From Salimicrobium halophilum (GTDB lineage Bacteria; Bacillota; Bacilli; Bacillales; Halobacillaceae), in NCBI RefSeq assembly GCF_900100295.1, contig NZ_FNEV01000008.1, positions 62,001-126,000 on the forward strand: a stretch of 64,000 bases of DNA, written 5' to 3'. Position numbers and translations under genes: made by a program. Numbering within the stretch: position 1 is the first letter of the stretch; each line of letters starts with the position of its first letter. Shown here one piece after another: positions 39,473 through 48,399 of this stretch. The notes beneath the pieces were generated by a model. It saw nothing but the letters and a program-made list of their open reading frames with translations, was not told the DNA's origin and searched no databases.

Positions 39473-40651
39473 GTGAGAGAAGCAGTTATTGTGGCCGGTG
39501 CCCGTACACCGGTCGGCAGGGCGAAGAAAGGGACGCTGGCGAACAGTCGTCCTGATGACCTTGCCGCACTTACGATAAAAGAAACGCTTAGACGGGCGAA
39601 TAATTACGATGGAGCGATCGATGACGTGATCATCGGTTGTGCGATGCCGGAAGCGGAACAGGGAATGAACATGGCGAGGAACATCGCAGGACTTGCAGGC
39701 CTTCATCATAAAGTTCCGGCTATTACGATCAACCGCTACTGTTCATCCGGTCTTCAGAGTATCGCCTATGCGGCTGAAAAAATCATGCTGGGTCATAGCG
39801 AAGCGGCTATTGCAGGCGGAGCGGAATCTATGAGTCTCATTCCGATGGGCGGACACGTCATCAAGCCGAACGTCGAACTTGTAGAAAATGCACCGGAGTA
39901 CTACATGTCGATGGGGCATACGGCAGAAGAAGTCGCCAACCGCTTCAATATTTCCAGAGAAGACCAGGACGCGTTTGCAGCCCGAAGCCATGAGCGTGCG
40001 GCGAAAGCACTCGAAGAAGGGAAATTCGATGATGAAATCGTACCGGTCGAAGTGACGGAGAATGTTGTCGGTTCTGACAATAAAGCGCGACAAGTCACAA
40101 AGACCCTGGAGCAGGATGAAGGAGTCCGTCCGGGTACGACATCAGAAGTACTTGCGAAACTGAAACCGGCTTTCCATGTGAAAGGATCGGTTACAGCGGG
40201 GAACTCTTCCCAGATGAGCGATGGAGCAGCTTCCGTCCTCGTGATGGATAGAGAGAAGGCGGAGAGAGAAGGTCTTGAACCGCTCGCCAAGTTCCATTCC
40301 TTCGCCGTAGCAGGTGTCGAGCCCGAGATTATGGGGGTAGGTCCGATCGAAGCGGTGCCGAAAGCGCTGAAGATGGCAGGTCTCGAGATATCGGATATCG
40401 GATTGTTTGAACTGAACGAAGCATTCGCTTCCCAGTCGCTGAGAGTCATCCGTGAACTCGGTCTTGATGAAGATAAGGTGAACGTAAACGGAGGGGCGAT
40501 CGCTTTAGGTCACCCGCTTGGTTGCACAGGAACGAAGCTTACGCTATCCCTCGTTCATGAAATGAAACGTAGAAATGAAAAATACGGTGTTGTGACGATG
40601 TGTATCGGTGGCGGTATGGGTGCTGCCGGCGTATTCGAATTATTATCCTGA
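39473..40651 (+). CDS. fadA: Acetyl-CoA C-acyltransferase (3-ketoacyl-CoA thiolase)
   Basis: 392 residues. Nucleophile Cys90 (NRYCSSGLQ), GNSSQMSDGAA, and the second active cysteine and glycine-rich end CIGGGMGAAG; His in GGAIALGHPLG. Cleaves 3-ketoacyl-CoA in the last beta-oxidation step. GTG start 39473, 14 bp after fadN, with GGGGGAG. Confidence 0.97.
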   Translation: MREAVIVAGARTPVGRAKKGTLANSRPDDLAALTIKETLRRANNYDGAIDDVIIGCAMPEAEQGMNMARNIAGLAGLHHKVPAITINRYCSSGLQSIAYAAEKIMLGHSEAAIAGGAESMSLIPMGGHVIKPNVELVENAPEYYMSMGHTAEEVANRFNISREDQDAFAARSHERAAKALEEGKFDDEIVPVEVTENVVGSDNKARQVTKTLEQDEGVRPGTTSEVLAKLKPAFHVKGSVTAGNSSQMSDGAASVLVMDREKAEREGLEPLAKFHSFAVAGVEPEIMGVGPIEAVPKALKMAGLEISDIGLFELNEAFASQSLRVIRELGLDEDKVNVNGGAIALGHPLGCTGTKLTLSLVHEMKRRNEKYGVVTMCIGGGMGAAGVFELLS

Positions 40652-40665
40652 GGAGGAGAATGGAT

Positions 40666-42447
40666 ATGAGTGATGTAAAAGATATGATCAAAGGTGGAAG
40701 TTTTCTGGTAGAGGATGTAGAAGCGGAGGATATTATCACTCCGGAAGATTTTTCTGACGAACACAAAATGATTGCCAAAACGACCGAAGATTTCGTCGTA
40801 GGCGATGTGGTACCGAAAGTCGAAAAAATCGAAAACCATGAATTCGAACATTCCCTTGAACTGATGAAAAAAGCCGGTGAACTCGGTCTCCTGGGTGCTG
40901 ATGTGCCGGAAGAATACGGCGGAGTACAACTCGATAAAATCAGCTCTTCTCTGATTACAGAGAAATTCGCACGTGCCGGTGGTTTCTCCCTTACACACGG
41001 AGCTCACGTGGGGATCGGTTCTCTGCCGATTGTATTCTTCGGTAACGTGGAACAGAAAGAGAAATATCTTCCGAAGCTTGCTACAGGTGAGATGCTGGCA
41101 GCTTACGCTCTGACGGAGCCGGGCTCAGGTTCGGACGCTCTCGGCGCGAAGACGACGGCGAAATTGAATGATGCCGGTACGCACTATGTACTGAACGGGG
41201 AGAAACAGTGGATCACGAACTCCGCTTTCGCAGATGTGTTCGTCGTTTATGCGAAAATCGATGGTGATAAATTCACGGCATTCATCGTCGAAAGAGAATT
41301 CCCGGGTGTATCCACAGGACCTGAGGAGAAGAAGATGGGAATCAAAGGATCTTCGACTCGTACACTAGTCCTTGAAGATGCTGAAGTACCTAAAGAAAAC
41401 GTACTTGGAGAAATCGGTAAAGGGCACATCATCGCTTTCAACATTTTGAACGTAGGTCGTTACAAACTGGCGATCGGAAGTGTCGGAAGCGCGAAGCGGG
41501 CGATCGAGCTTTCCGTCAATTATGCGAAAGAGCGTAAGCAATTCCAGACACCGATCATGAGCTTCCCGCTCATCCAGGAAAAAGTGGCATCCGTTGCGGC
41601 GAACACTTACGCCAATGAAAGTGCCGTATATCGTACGGTCGGGCTGTTCGAACAGAGCATGGGTCGCTTGTCGGAAGAAGAGCTTAATGACGGAAAAGCG
41701 GTAGCGAACGTCATTGCAGAATATGCGATCGAATGTTCCCTGACGAAAGTATTCGGAACAGAACTTCTGGACTTTGCAGTGGATGAAGCGGTTCAGATTC
41801 ACGGTGGGTACGGCTTCATGCAGGAATACGAAGTGGAGCGCATGTACCGGGATTCCCGTATCAACCGTATTTTCGAAGGTACCAATGAAATCAACCGTAT
41901 GATCGTTCCGGGCAACCTCGTGAAGAAAGCGATGAAAGGCGAGCTTCCGATCTTCGAAAAAGCGAAACAACTCGAAGAAGAGATCATGACGATGATGCCG
42001 GAAGAACCGGGCGACGCGCCACTGGAGCAGGAGCTATACCTTCTGAAAAATGCGAAGAAGATTGGTCTTCTCGCAGCAGGTCTAGCGGCACAGAAATACG
42101 GTGAGAAGCTCGAACAGCAGCAAGAACTTCTCGTAAACATCGCCGATATCACCGGAGAAATCTTCAATATGGAATCCGCGATTCTACGTACGAAGAAAGC
42201 GATCGACAAAGACGGAGAAGAGAAGCACAGACAGAAGCTTCTTTACACGCAAGTGTATGTACAGGAAGCTTTCAACCGCATTGAAGCACATGCGAAAGAA
42301 ACGCTAATCCGGGCTGAATCTGGAGACAATCTCCGCATGATGCTTGGTGCACTTCGTAAGCTGACTCGTCATAACCCGCTTGACGTGATTCAGATCAAAC
42401 GCGAAATCGCGAAAGGTCTCGAAGAATCAGAAAAGTATGTCGTATAA
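40666..42447 (+). CDS. fadE: Acyl-CoA dehydrogenase
   Basis: 593 residues, FAD enzyme for the first beta-oxidation step. Acyl-CoA dehydrogenase signatures ALTEPGSGSDALGAKT and the catalytic-glutamate region with QIHGGYGFMQEYEVERMYRDSRI; a C-terminal extension of about 200 residues as in B. subtilis FadE. ATG 40666 is 9 bp after AGGAGG; ATG 40660 is too close to it. Third gene of the fad operon. Confidence 0.96.
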   Translation: MSDVKDMIKGGSFLVEDVEAEDIITPEDFSDEHKMIAKTTEDFVVGDVVPKVEKIENHEFEHSLELMKKAGELGLLGADVPEEYGGVQLDKISSSLITEKFARAGGFSLTHGAHVGIGSLPIVFFGNVEQKEKYLPKLATGEMLAAYALTEPGSGSDALGAKTTAKLNDAGTHYVLNGEKQWITNSAFADVFVVYAKIDGDKFTAFIVEREFPGVSTGPEEKKMGIKGSSTRTLVLEDAEVPKENVLGEIGKGHIIAFNILNVGRYKLAIGSVGSAKRAIELSVNYAKERKQFQTPIMSFPLIQEKVASVAANTYANESAVYRTVGLFEQSMGRLSEEELNDGKAVANVIAEYAIECSLTKVFGTELLDFAVDEAVQIHGGYGFMQEYEVERMYRDSRINRIFEGTNEINRMIVPGNLVKKAMKGELPIFEKAKQLEEEIMTMMPEEPGDAPLEQELYLLKNAKKIGLLAAGLAAQKYGEKLEQQQELLVNIADITGEIFNMESAILRTKKAIDKDGEEKHRQKLLYTQVYVQEAFNRIEAHAKETLIRAESGDNLRMMLGALRKLTRHNPLDVIQIKREIAKGLEESEKYVV

Positions 42448-42451
42448 GAAG

Positions 42452-42483
42452 AAAGGCTGCCGAACAGGCAGCCTTTTATTTTC
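42452..42483 (+). terminator. Terminator of the fad operon
   Basis: AAAGGCTGCC/GGCAGCCTTT, 5-nt loop, T-rich tail. Confidence 0.92.
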
Positions 42484-42545
42484 CAAGAGGGGGCGGGTAT
42501 GGTAGGATAAATGTGACATCGTTTTGTACAGAAGGGATGAGCGTC

Positions 42546-42899
42546 ATGTTGACATTTTACTGGTATCCGAAATGCGGAACGTGCCGCAACGCGAAGAAGT
42601 GGCTCGATGAGAACAACGTGGAATACGAAGCTGTACATATCGTGGATAACCCTCCATCGAAAGACAAGCTTCTCCACATGATGGAAGCAAGCGATCTGCC
42701 GCCGAAACGTTTTTTCAATTCAAGCGGTAAGAAGTATCGCGAGCTCGGTCTGAAAGATAAAGTGGGAGACATGTCGCTTGAGGAGCAGGCGGAAGTGCTG
42801 GCTTCTGACGGTATGCTGATCAAACGTCCACTCGCTACCGACGGCAAAGACGTAACAGCAGGATTCAAAGAAGATGAATACAAGAATAAGTGGTTGTAA
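42546..42899 (+). CDS. yusI: ArsC/Spx-family protein YusI
   Basis: 117 residues, thioredoxin-fold ArsC/Spx family with Cys10 and Cys13 in YPKCGTCRNAKKWL and the MLIKRPLATDG segment. It lacks the full arsenate-reductase context; the role is unknown. ATG 42546 follows GAAGGG at 8 bp. Same position as B. subtilis yusI, between fadE and gcvH. Confidence 0.9.
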   Translation: MLTFYWYPKCGTCRNAKKWLDENNVEYEAVHIVDNPPSKDKLLHMMEASDLPPKRFFNSSGKKYRELGLKDKVGDMSLEEQAEVLASDGMLIKRPLATDGKDVTAGFKEDEYKNKWL

Positions 42900-42927
42900 G
42901 TTAAGTACATAAAGGAGGGACAGACCA

Positions 42928-43311
42928 ATGGAATTACCAAAAGATTATCGTTACTCGAAAGAACATGAATGGGTGAAAGAAGAAGGGGACAAACTCCGCA
43001 TCGGAATTACGGAGTTTGCTCAATCCGAACTCGGCGATGTCGTATTTGCTGAACTCCCGGAAGTAGGAGATGAAGTGGAAGCGGAAGAGCCTTTCGGAAG
43101 TGTTGAATCCGTAAAGACGGTATCCGAGTTGTACGCTCCTGTCAGCGGCAAGGTCGTCGAAGTGAACAACGAACTTGAAGATAGCCCGGAACTTGTGAAC
43201 GAATCTCCATATGATAAAGCATGGATGATCGTTATTGAGCCTGCAGACAAATCCGGTCTTGATGACTTGATGGATGCAGACGGATATAACGCAATGATCT
43301 CAGAAGACTAA
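42928..43311 (+). CDS. gcvH: Glycine cleavage system H protein
   Basis: 127 residues, lipoyl carrier. Lipoylated Lys63 in [15 protein letters not shown]. In Bacillus it is also the entry point for lipoate relay to other complexes. Shine-Dalgarno AAGGAGG. Confidence 0.97.
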   Translation: MELPKDYRYSKEHEWVKEEGDKLRIGITEFAQSELGDVVFAELPEVGDEVEAEEPFGSVESVKTVSELYAPVSGKVVEVNNELEDSPELVNESPYDKAWMIVIEPADKSGLDDLMDADGYNAMISED

Positions 43312-43330
43312 TAGAATACTTCAATTTCGG

Positions 43331-43359
43331 CAGGCCATGATTTCGCATGGTCTGTTTTT
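43331..43359 (+). terminator. Terminator after gcvH
   Basis: CAGGCCATG/CATGGTCTG (one wobble), 6-nt loop, five T. Confidence 0.82.
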
Positions 43360-43379
43360 GTACAGAGGGTGAGATAGGG

Positions 43380-43727
43380 ATGAATGGAAACCCGGTTATG
43401 ATCGTGGAGGGCATCACGGATAAGAAGCACATTACGAAAATGCTCGCGCAGTCACTTGAAATTATTTGTACCCATGGAACATTGGGGGTAGAGCGTATGG
43501 AAGAACTGATCGAAGACTACGAATTGGATTACCGCCCCGTGTATATTCTCGTAGATGAGGACTATTCCGGTCACAAATTGCGGGAACAGTTCAAAGAAGA
43601 ACTTCCTCATGCGACCCACCTGTTTATAAATAAAACCTACAGAGAAGTGGCCGCCACACCAGAACCGGAGCTAGCGAGACTTCTCGCGAGCAATCGGTTT
43701 CAGATTAAGCCGATCTACATGACTTAG
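43380..43727 (+). CDS. yusF: Toprim-domain protein YusF
   Basis: 115 residues: a single small Toprim domain with the acidic motifs MIVEGITDKKHI and ILVDEDYSG (DxD). Toprim proteins of this M5/OLD-like type cut or bind nucleic acid; the specific role is unknown. B. subtilis yusG, which lies before yusF, is absent. ATG 43380 is placed after GAGGGTGAG. yusE follows after 9 bp. Confidence 0.85.
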   Translation: MNGNPVMIVEGITDKKHITKMLAQSLEIICTHGTLGVERMEELIEDYELDYRPVYILVDEDYSGHKLREQFKEELPHATHLFINKTYREVAATPEPELARLLASNRFQIKPIYMT

Positions 43728-43736
43728 GAGGCAACT

Positions 43737-44042
43737 ATGAAAGAAGTGAAAGATTTGAAGGTGCTGCCGGAAGTAGGGAGAGGGTATGTGTTCATTTACA
43801 GTCCCTTCTGCGGCACCTGCCACCTGGCTCGCGAAATGCTTGGTATCATTGAAAAAATGAACGACGAAGATATTTTCTACGAAATGAATGCTTCTCTGTT
43901 TCCGGAATTCATGCAGGAGTATCAGGTTTCCAGCGTGCCTTGTCTGTTGATATGGAAAGACAGAAAAGTAGAAGAGAAAGTGTACGCCTTTGAATCAGTG
44001 ACGAAGATCTTCAATCTGATGAAGGAAAAAGAGAGATTATGA
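43737..44042 (+). CDS. yusE: Thioredoxin-like protein YusE
   Basis: 101 residues, thioredoxin fold with CGTC (Cys25-Cys28, FCGTCHLAREML) and cis-Pro in SSVPCLLIW. Cytosolic thiol oxidoreductase. Strong Shine-Dalgarno TAGGAGG. Confidence 0.9.
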   Translation: MKEVKDLKVLPEVGRGYVFIYSPFCGTCHLAREMLGIIEKMNDEDIFYEMNASLFPEFMQEYQVSSVPCLLIWKDRKVEEKVYAFESVTKIFNLMKEKERL

Positions 44043-44043
44043 G

Positions 44044-44076
44044 GAAGCATCCAGCCTTGAAGGCGGGTGCTTTTTT
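44044..44076 (+). terminator. Terminator after yusE
   Basis: Imperfect stem AAGCATCCAGCCT/GGCGGGTGCTT and six T. Confidence 0.75.
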
Positions 44077-44116
44077 CTATGATTTTGCGCTCCGTTCGTG
44101 GAAGGGTTGGGGACTT

Positions 44117-44277
44117 GAGTGTCCCGCAAATGGATTAGCTGGACGCTCAGGAGGCGGGCTGGCTTCTGAACGTCCGGCACCTGAATTAGCTGGACACTCA
44201 GGACGAGGGCTGACTTCTGAACGTCCAGCACCGGAATTATCTGGACACTCAGCACGACAAACGTCTCTCGAGTGTCC
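44117..44277. repeat. 51-bp tandem repeat with seven octamers in alternating orientation
   Basis: Two full 51-bp units (44134-44184, 44185-44235) and flanking partial units. Octamers GA(G/A)(T/C)GTCC lie at 44117, 44168, 44219 and 44270, and their reverse-oriented partners GGAC(G/A)CTC at 44141, 44192 and 44243; centres alternate every 24 and 27 bp. The rest of 44043-44440 (about 400 bp) holds no convincing gene, though single degenerate copies (GGTACGCTC, GAACGTACC) continue to about 44430. Reading frames through the array give 17-residue repeats with no known counterpart. Confidence 0.85.
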
Positions 44278-44440
44278 CTCTAGAGTTTTCGGAACGTTAA
44301 GCAATACTTTTTCAAGGCGAACGGTTCATTTCTTAAGTTATGATACGTTCACAAGAAAAATAAAGCAACGAGCGGTCCAAAAAATAAGAAATGGTACGCT
44401 CAAGCGACCCGATCTTGCCGCGAACGTACCACAATCCAAA

Positions 44441-44854
44441 TTAAACTACTTCCCCGATCGCCTTCATGATTGCCATAAACGATGCATCATCCCCGAATTG
44501 ATGAAGGATCTCTCCTTCAGGAGAAATGATGACCGTCGTCGGCGCGCCTGTACATCCGAATTTATCATAGACCGCCGTACCGTCATCCTCAAGCGTCGGC
44601 TGACTAAGAAATTTTTCTTTGTACTTCACGGCTTCTGACCGGTCTCCTTCGCGACCAGCTACGTTGATCGTAAGCATGTCGACCTCATCCGTATTCAATG
44701 AGCTGAACAACTGTTCTTTCTTCGGCATATCGACAGCACAATCCGGACACCAGGATACCCAGAACGTCAAAATGACGACTTTGCTCGGTTGCTCTGGTAG
44801 TGTATAGCTTTTATCTTCTGTAAGATAAGGGAGAGAGAATACAGGAGCTTTCAT
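44441..44854 (-). CDS. TlpA-like thiol-disulfide oxidoreductase
   Basis: 137 residues, thioredoxin fold of the TlpA/ResA type with Cys36-Pro-Asp-Cys39 (WVSWCPDCAVDMPKKE) and GAPTTVIISPEG. No signal peptide if ATG 44854 is used (ribosome site GGAAG), so cytosolic; the longer upstream frame would add 26 residues without a ribosome site. Confidence 0.85.
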   Translation of the reverse strand: MKAPVFSLPYLTEDKSYTLPEQPSKVVILTFWVSWCPDCAVDMPKKEQLFSSLNTDEVDMLTINVAGREGDRSEAVKYKEKFLSQPTLEDDGTAVYDKFGCTGAPTTVIISPEGEILHQFGDDASFMAIMKAIGEVV

Positions 44855-44925
44855 TGGTAATCGCTTCCTTTCTGCAAGATACTCAACGAAAATCGTAACA
44901 TATAGAATTCTTTTGTTGAAGTTTG

Positions 44926-44954
44926 TTGACAACCTTCAGAGAGAGTGCTAGAAT
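44926..44954 (+). promoter_or_regulatory. met operon promoter
   Basis: TTGACA (44926-44931), 17-bp spacer, TGC-TAGAAT (-10 at 44949-44954): a near-consensus sigma-A promoter 36 bp before the riboswitch. Confidence 0.85.
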
Positions 44955-44989
44955 CCATCATATCGCTTTATAAAAGAATATCCGATAAT

Positions 44990-45155
44990 CTCTTATCCAG
45001 AGAGGTGGAGGGACTGGCCCTATGAAACCCGGCAACCGTTAAACATTCCGTTTAAAATGGTGCCAAATCCTACAGAGCAGTGAGCTCTGATAGATGAGAG
45101 AACAGAATCGACTTTTTATACCGACCTTTCTGTTCTCGTAACAGGAAGGTTTTTT
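44990..45155 (+). promoter_or_regulatory. SAM-I (S-box) riboswitch with terminator
   Basis: The aptamer 44990-45100 shows the S-box core: CTTATCCAGAGAGGTGGAG, GGACTGGCCCTATGAAACCC, GGCAACC and GGTGCCAAATCC. Expression platform: terminator ACCTTTCTGTT/AACAGGAAGGT (45124-45150) with T-run, versus antiterminator GAGAACAGAA (45098-45107) pairing perfectly with TTCTGTTCTC (45128-45137). The antiterminator's left arm includes the 3' side of P1, so SAM binding favours termination and shuts off metNPQ. Confidence 0.97.
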
Positions 45156-45194
45156 AATTAGGTAAAGGATGCACTTACAGCAGGAGGAAAAACT

Positions 45195-46220
45195 ATGATT
45201 TCGATCAAAGGTCTATCTAAAGTATTCAATACGAAAGACCAGGAAGTACGTGCCGTCGATAATCTCGATGCGACGATCGAGTCCGGAGAAATCTTCGGAG
45301 TCATCGGATACAGTGGAGCGGGGAAAAGTACATTCATCCGCTTGCTGAACCGTCTCGAGGATCCGAGCGGCGGAACGATCGACATTGATGAGAAACAAAT
45401 CTCTTCTTTGTCGAAAGGAGAACTTCGCCTTGCGAGACAAGAGATGGGGATGATTTTCCAGCACTTCAACCTATTGTGGTCCCGCACGGTGGAGGATAAC
45501 ATTGCCTTCCCACTGGAAATTGCGGGAGTGCCGAAGGAAGAAAGGAAAAAACGTGTGGACGAGCTTGTTGAACTTGTAGGGCTCGCTGGTCGCGGAAATT
45601 CTTATCCATCTCAGCTCAGTGGTGGACAGAAGCAGCGTGTAGGTATCGCAAGAGCGCTTGCGAATCGACCGAAAGTATTGCTCTGTGATGAAGCGACTTC
45701 TGCGCTGGACCCCGAGACGACGGATTCGATCCTCGATCTGCTCGTGGATATCAACGCGAAGCTCGGACTTACGATTGTACTGATCACACACGAGATGCAC
45801 GTGATCCGTAAGATCTGTCACCGAGTCGCCGTCATGGAAGCAGGTAAGATCGTGGAAGAAGGAGACGTTCTTGATGTCTTCCTGAGACCGCAGGAGAAAG
45901 TGACGAAGCGCTTCGTCGATCAGGTGATGGGAGACCCGGACCGTGAAGACTCGCTGGCACTGATCAAAGAGAAGTACCCATTAGGGGAAGTGGCGCAGTT
46001 CCATTTCGTCGGAGAGCGCACGCACCAGGCACTGATCAGTGAACTCTCCAGGAAGTTCCAGGTGAACATCAACGTGCTTCACGGGAAAATCACCCAGACG
46101 CAAAAAGGAGCGTACGGCACACTCATCGTACATCTTGACGGGGAAAAAGAAGAAATCGATCGTGCTCTCGAGTACGTCAAAGAAACATCAGTAGAAGTGG
46201 AGGTGGCGATCGATGTTTGA
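45195..46220 (+). CDS. metN: Methionine ABC transporter ATPase
   Basis: 341 residues: ATPase domain (Walker A GYSGAGKST, signature QLSGGQKQRVGIA, Walker B VLLCDEATSALDP) and a C-terminal NIL/ACT-like domain (about 265-340) that senses methionine. Energises MetPQ for D- and L-methionine import. Controlled by the upstream SAM riboswitch. Overlaps metP by 8 bases. Confidence 0.96.
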   Translation: MISIKGLSKVFNTKDQEVRAVDNLDATIESGEIFGVIGYSGAGKSTFIRLLNRLEDPSGGTIDIDEKQISSLSKGELRLARQEMGMIFQHFNLLWSRTVEDNIAFPLEIAGVPKEERKKRVDELVELVGLAGRGNSYPSQLSGGQKQRVGIARALANRPKVLLCDEATSALDPETTDSILDLLVDINAKLGLTIVLITHEMHVIRKICHRVAVMEAGKIVEEGDVLDVFLRPQEKVTKRFVDQVMGDPDREDSLALIKEKYPLGEVAQFHFVGERTHQALISELSRKFQVNINVLHGKITQTQKGAYGTLIVHLDGEKEEIDRALEYVKETSVEVEVAIDV

Positions 46221-46881
46221 ACAGCTATTCCCGAACGTCCGCGTCGAGGACATGATCACAGCAACGAATGAAACACTATTTATGACATTTTTCTCTGTAC
46301 TTGGAACATTCATTTTCGGACTTCTGCTCGGGCTTCTGCTTTATCTGACAGGGCCGGGCGGCCTTTGGGAGAATAAATTCGCGAACTGGATTACGGCGAC
46401 AATCGTAAACGTGTTCCGTGCGATTCCTTTCATTATTCTTATTTTGCTATTGTTCCCGTTTACGGATTTCCTTGTAGGAACAATCCGTGGTCCGAAAGCT
46501 GCACTTCCGGCACTGATCGTCGGCGGCGCACCGTTCTATGCTCGTCTTGTCGAGATAGCGCTCAAAGAAGTGGACAAAGGGGTCGTCGAAGCAGCGAAGG
46601 CGATGGGGGCCAAATATCGTACCATCATTTTTAAGGTGTTGCTTCCTGAATCGACGCCAGCTCTCATTTCCGGTCTGACAGTAACCGCGATTGCACTGAT
46701 CAGCTATACAGCAGTAGCGGGTGTCATCGGAGCAGGTGGGCTTGGTGACTTCGCTTACTTTTACGGATTCCAGCGTAACAGTTTCGACGTTGTATTCGTA
46801 TGTACCGTGCTTATTGTAATCATCGTGTTTATTTTCCAGTTCATCGGGGATTTCGCTTCCCGCAAATTGGATAAAAGATAA
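46213..46881 (+). CDS. metP: Methionine ABC transporter permease
   Basis: 222 residues, five or six membrane helices, with the EAA-type motif VEAAKAMGAKYRTIIFKVLLPE and the MetI-like ending AVAGVIGAGGLGDFAY. The start lies within the metN end, with GGAGG upstream. Confidence 0.95.
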   Translation: MFEQLFPNVRVEDMITATNETLFMTFFSVLGTFIFGLLLGLLLYLTGPGGLWENKFANWITATIVNVFRAIPFIILILLLFPFTDFLVGTIRGPKAALPALIVGGAPFYARLVEIALKEVDKGVVEAAKAMGAKYRTIIFKVLLPESTPALISGLTVTAIALISYTAVAGVIGAGGLGDFAYFYGFQRNSFDVVFVCTVLIVIIVFIFQFIGDFASRKLDKR

Positions 46882-46911
46882 AAATTAATCATAGAAAAAG
46901 GAGAGAGTATC

Positions 46912-47823
46912 ATGAAAAAATTTCTACTGACACTAGCTACCATTGCACTAATTTCCCTACTCGCAGCATGCGGGTCTTCCGAGGAAGGGTCTTCTTCCGA
47001 CGATAGCAGCTCGAATTCCGGAGATTCCGGCGAAGAAGCAAGTGAAGAAACATCTGAAATCACTGTAGGTGCGACAAGTGTTCCACACGCAGAAGTACTG
47101 CAGGAAGCGAAGCCGCTACTTGAAGAAGAAGGAATCACGTTGAACATCGAAGAGTACCAGGATTACGTGCTTCCAAACCGTGATCTGTCAGAAGGTATCA
47201 TCGATGCGAACTACTTCCAGCACATCCCTTACCTGAACACGCAAATGGAAGAGAACGACTATGATTTCGCCAACCTTGGCGGTATCCACATCGAGCCGAT
47301 GGGAATCTACTCCAAAGGAATCGAAAGCATTGAAGATGTAGAAGAAGGTACAACCGTGCTGATGAGCCGTTCTGTTGCCGACCACGGTCGTATCCTTTCC
47401 CTTCTTGAAAAAGAAGGACTTGTGAAAATCGATCCGGAAGTGGATCCTATCAACGCTCAGCTTGAAGATGTAGTGGAAAACCCGAAGAACCTTGAATTCG
47501 ATGCGGGTATCGACGCAGCCCTTCTACCGGAGAACTACGAACGTGAAGAAAACTCTCTGGTCGCGATCAACACGAACTATGCGATCCAGGCTGGCCTGAA
47601 CCCAAGTGAAGATTCCCTTATCCTTGAAGGTTCCGAATCTCCTTACGTGAACGTGATCGCTGCGAAGAGTGAAGATGAAGACAATGAAGCGTTGAATACG
47701 CTGGTCGAAGTTCTTCGTTCCGACGAAATCCAGACATTCATGGAAGAAGAGTACGATGGTGCTGTCGTTCCCGTTGATGGACAGGACAGTGGAGACAGTG
47801 AATCAAGCGAAGATAGCGAATAA
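46912..47823 (+). CDS. metQ: Methionine-binding lipoprotein
   Basis: 303 residues. Lipoprotein signal peptide with lipobox LLAAC, Cys20 as lipid anchor, then a Ser/Glu/Asp-rich linker and a NLPA/MetQ binding domain (TVGATSVPHAEVLQ; DVALLP-type region GIDAALLPENYE). The C-terminus ends in a serine/aspartate-rich tail not usual for the family. The acidic linkers fit a salt-adapted exoprotein. Confidence 0.95.
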   Translation: MKKFLLTLATIALISLLAACGSSEEGSSSDDSSSNSGDSGEEASEETSEITVGATSVPHAEVLQEAKPLLEEEGITLNIEEYQDYVLPNRDLSEGIIDANYFQHIPYLNTQMEENDYDFANLGGIHIEPMGIYSKGIESIEDVEEGTTVLMSRSVADHGRILSLLEKEGLVKIDPEVDPINAQLEDVVENPKNLEFDAGIDAALLPENYEREENSLVAINTNYAIQAGLNPSEDSLILEGSESPYVNVIAAKSEDEDNEALNTLVEVLRSDEIQTFMEEEYDGAVVPVDGQDSGDSESSEDSE

Positions 47824-47832
47824 GTAATGACG

Positions 47833-47868
47833 AAGCACTCATCCTTTCATAAGGGTGGGTGCTTTTTT
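47833..47868 (+). terminator. Terminator of metNPQ
   Basis: AAGCACTCATCCT/AGGGTGGGTGCTT (wobbles), 5-nt loop, six T. The next 250 bp (47869-48118) hold no convincing gene, only a pyrimidine tract near 48050 and a TATAAT at 48084-48089. Confidence 0.85.
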
Positions 47869-48118
47869 AGAGGGGAAGCTGTAACTTTTTCCCTGAAAAG
47901 ATGTTTAAGGGATACATAATGGGGAAATATTGCGATTAAAGACAATGTAAGAGAAAACGGGAGCAATAAGGATGAATGGTAGCAATGGGCTTGCTCAGTT
48001 TCATCAGAAGTGGATAACTATGAGTCAGAATGAATAATCATAGTATTTCCTCCTTTTCTTCCTCCTTTTTTATATGGTAATCTTATAATTGTAAATTTTC
48101 TGAAAGGATTGATTTATT

Positions 48119-48307
48119 ATTAGTGACAATTTGGGTTTGAACTACACAACTGAGATGGAAAAGGGAATGTTCCAGGCACACGACATCGGATATGAAGAAT
48201 ACGGTCGCAAATTAGATACCCAGATTCATGTAGAACAGAAACGAAATCAGGAATATGCTGAAAGTAAAAAAATCAACTCAGAAATGGAACGACTAATTCA
48301 CAGATAA
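48119..48307 (+). CDS. Small hypothetical protein, start codon uncertain (ATT?)
   Basis: An open frame runs from 48113 to TAA 48305-48307 and encodes up to 62 polar, helical residues (…EYGRKLDTQIHVEQKRNQEY…). There is a TATAAT at 48084, a Shine-Dalgarno GAAAGGA at 48102-48108 and a terminator after the gene. At the proper distance from the ribosome site the only in-frame codons are ATT 48116 and ATT 48119; TTG 48131 is 22 bp away and ATG 48155 lacks a site. I do not recognise the protein. Confidence 0.5.
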   Translation: MSDNLGLNYTTEMEKGMFQAHDIGYEEYGRKLDTQIHVEQKRNQEYAESKKINSEMERLIHR

Positions 48308-48352
48308 GACAGAAAAGTGATAGCGATCGTTCCTTATAGATCGCCTCAAACC

Positions 48353-48396
48353 AATCACCTGGAGAAGAATCTTCTTCTCCGGGTGATTTTCATTTT
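48353..48396 (+). terminator. Terminator after the small gene
   Basis: AATCACCTGGAGAAG/CTTCTCCGGGTGATT with T-rich tail; a second hairpin GCGATC/GATCGC lies just upstream (48323-48344). Confidence 0.85.
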
Positions 48397-48399
48397 AAT

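Noticed and set aside
44039-44638. 199-codon plus-strand frame through the 51-bp array
   Set aside because: It begins inside the yusE terminator, has no ribosome site, and runs antisense into the TlpA-like gene; the repeats are multiples of 3 by unit length only.
47972-48037. 21-codon micro-ORF after metQ
   Set aside because: Ribosome site is directly against the ATG and nothing supports expression.
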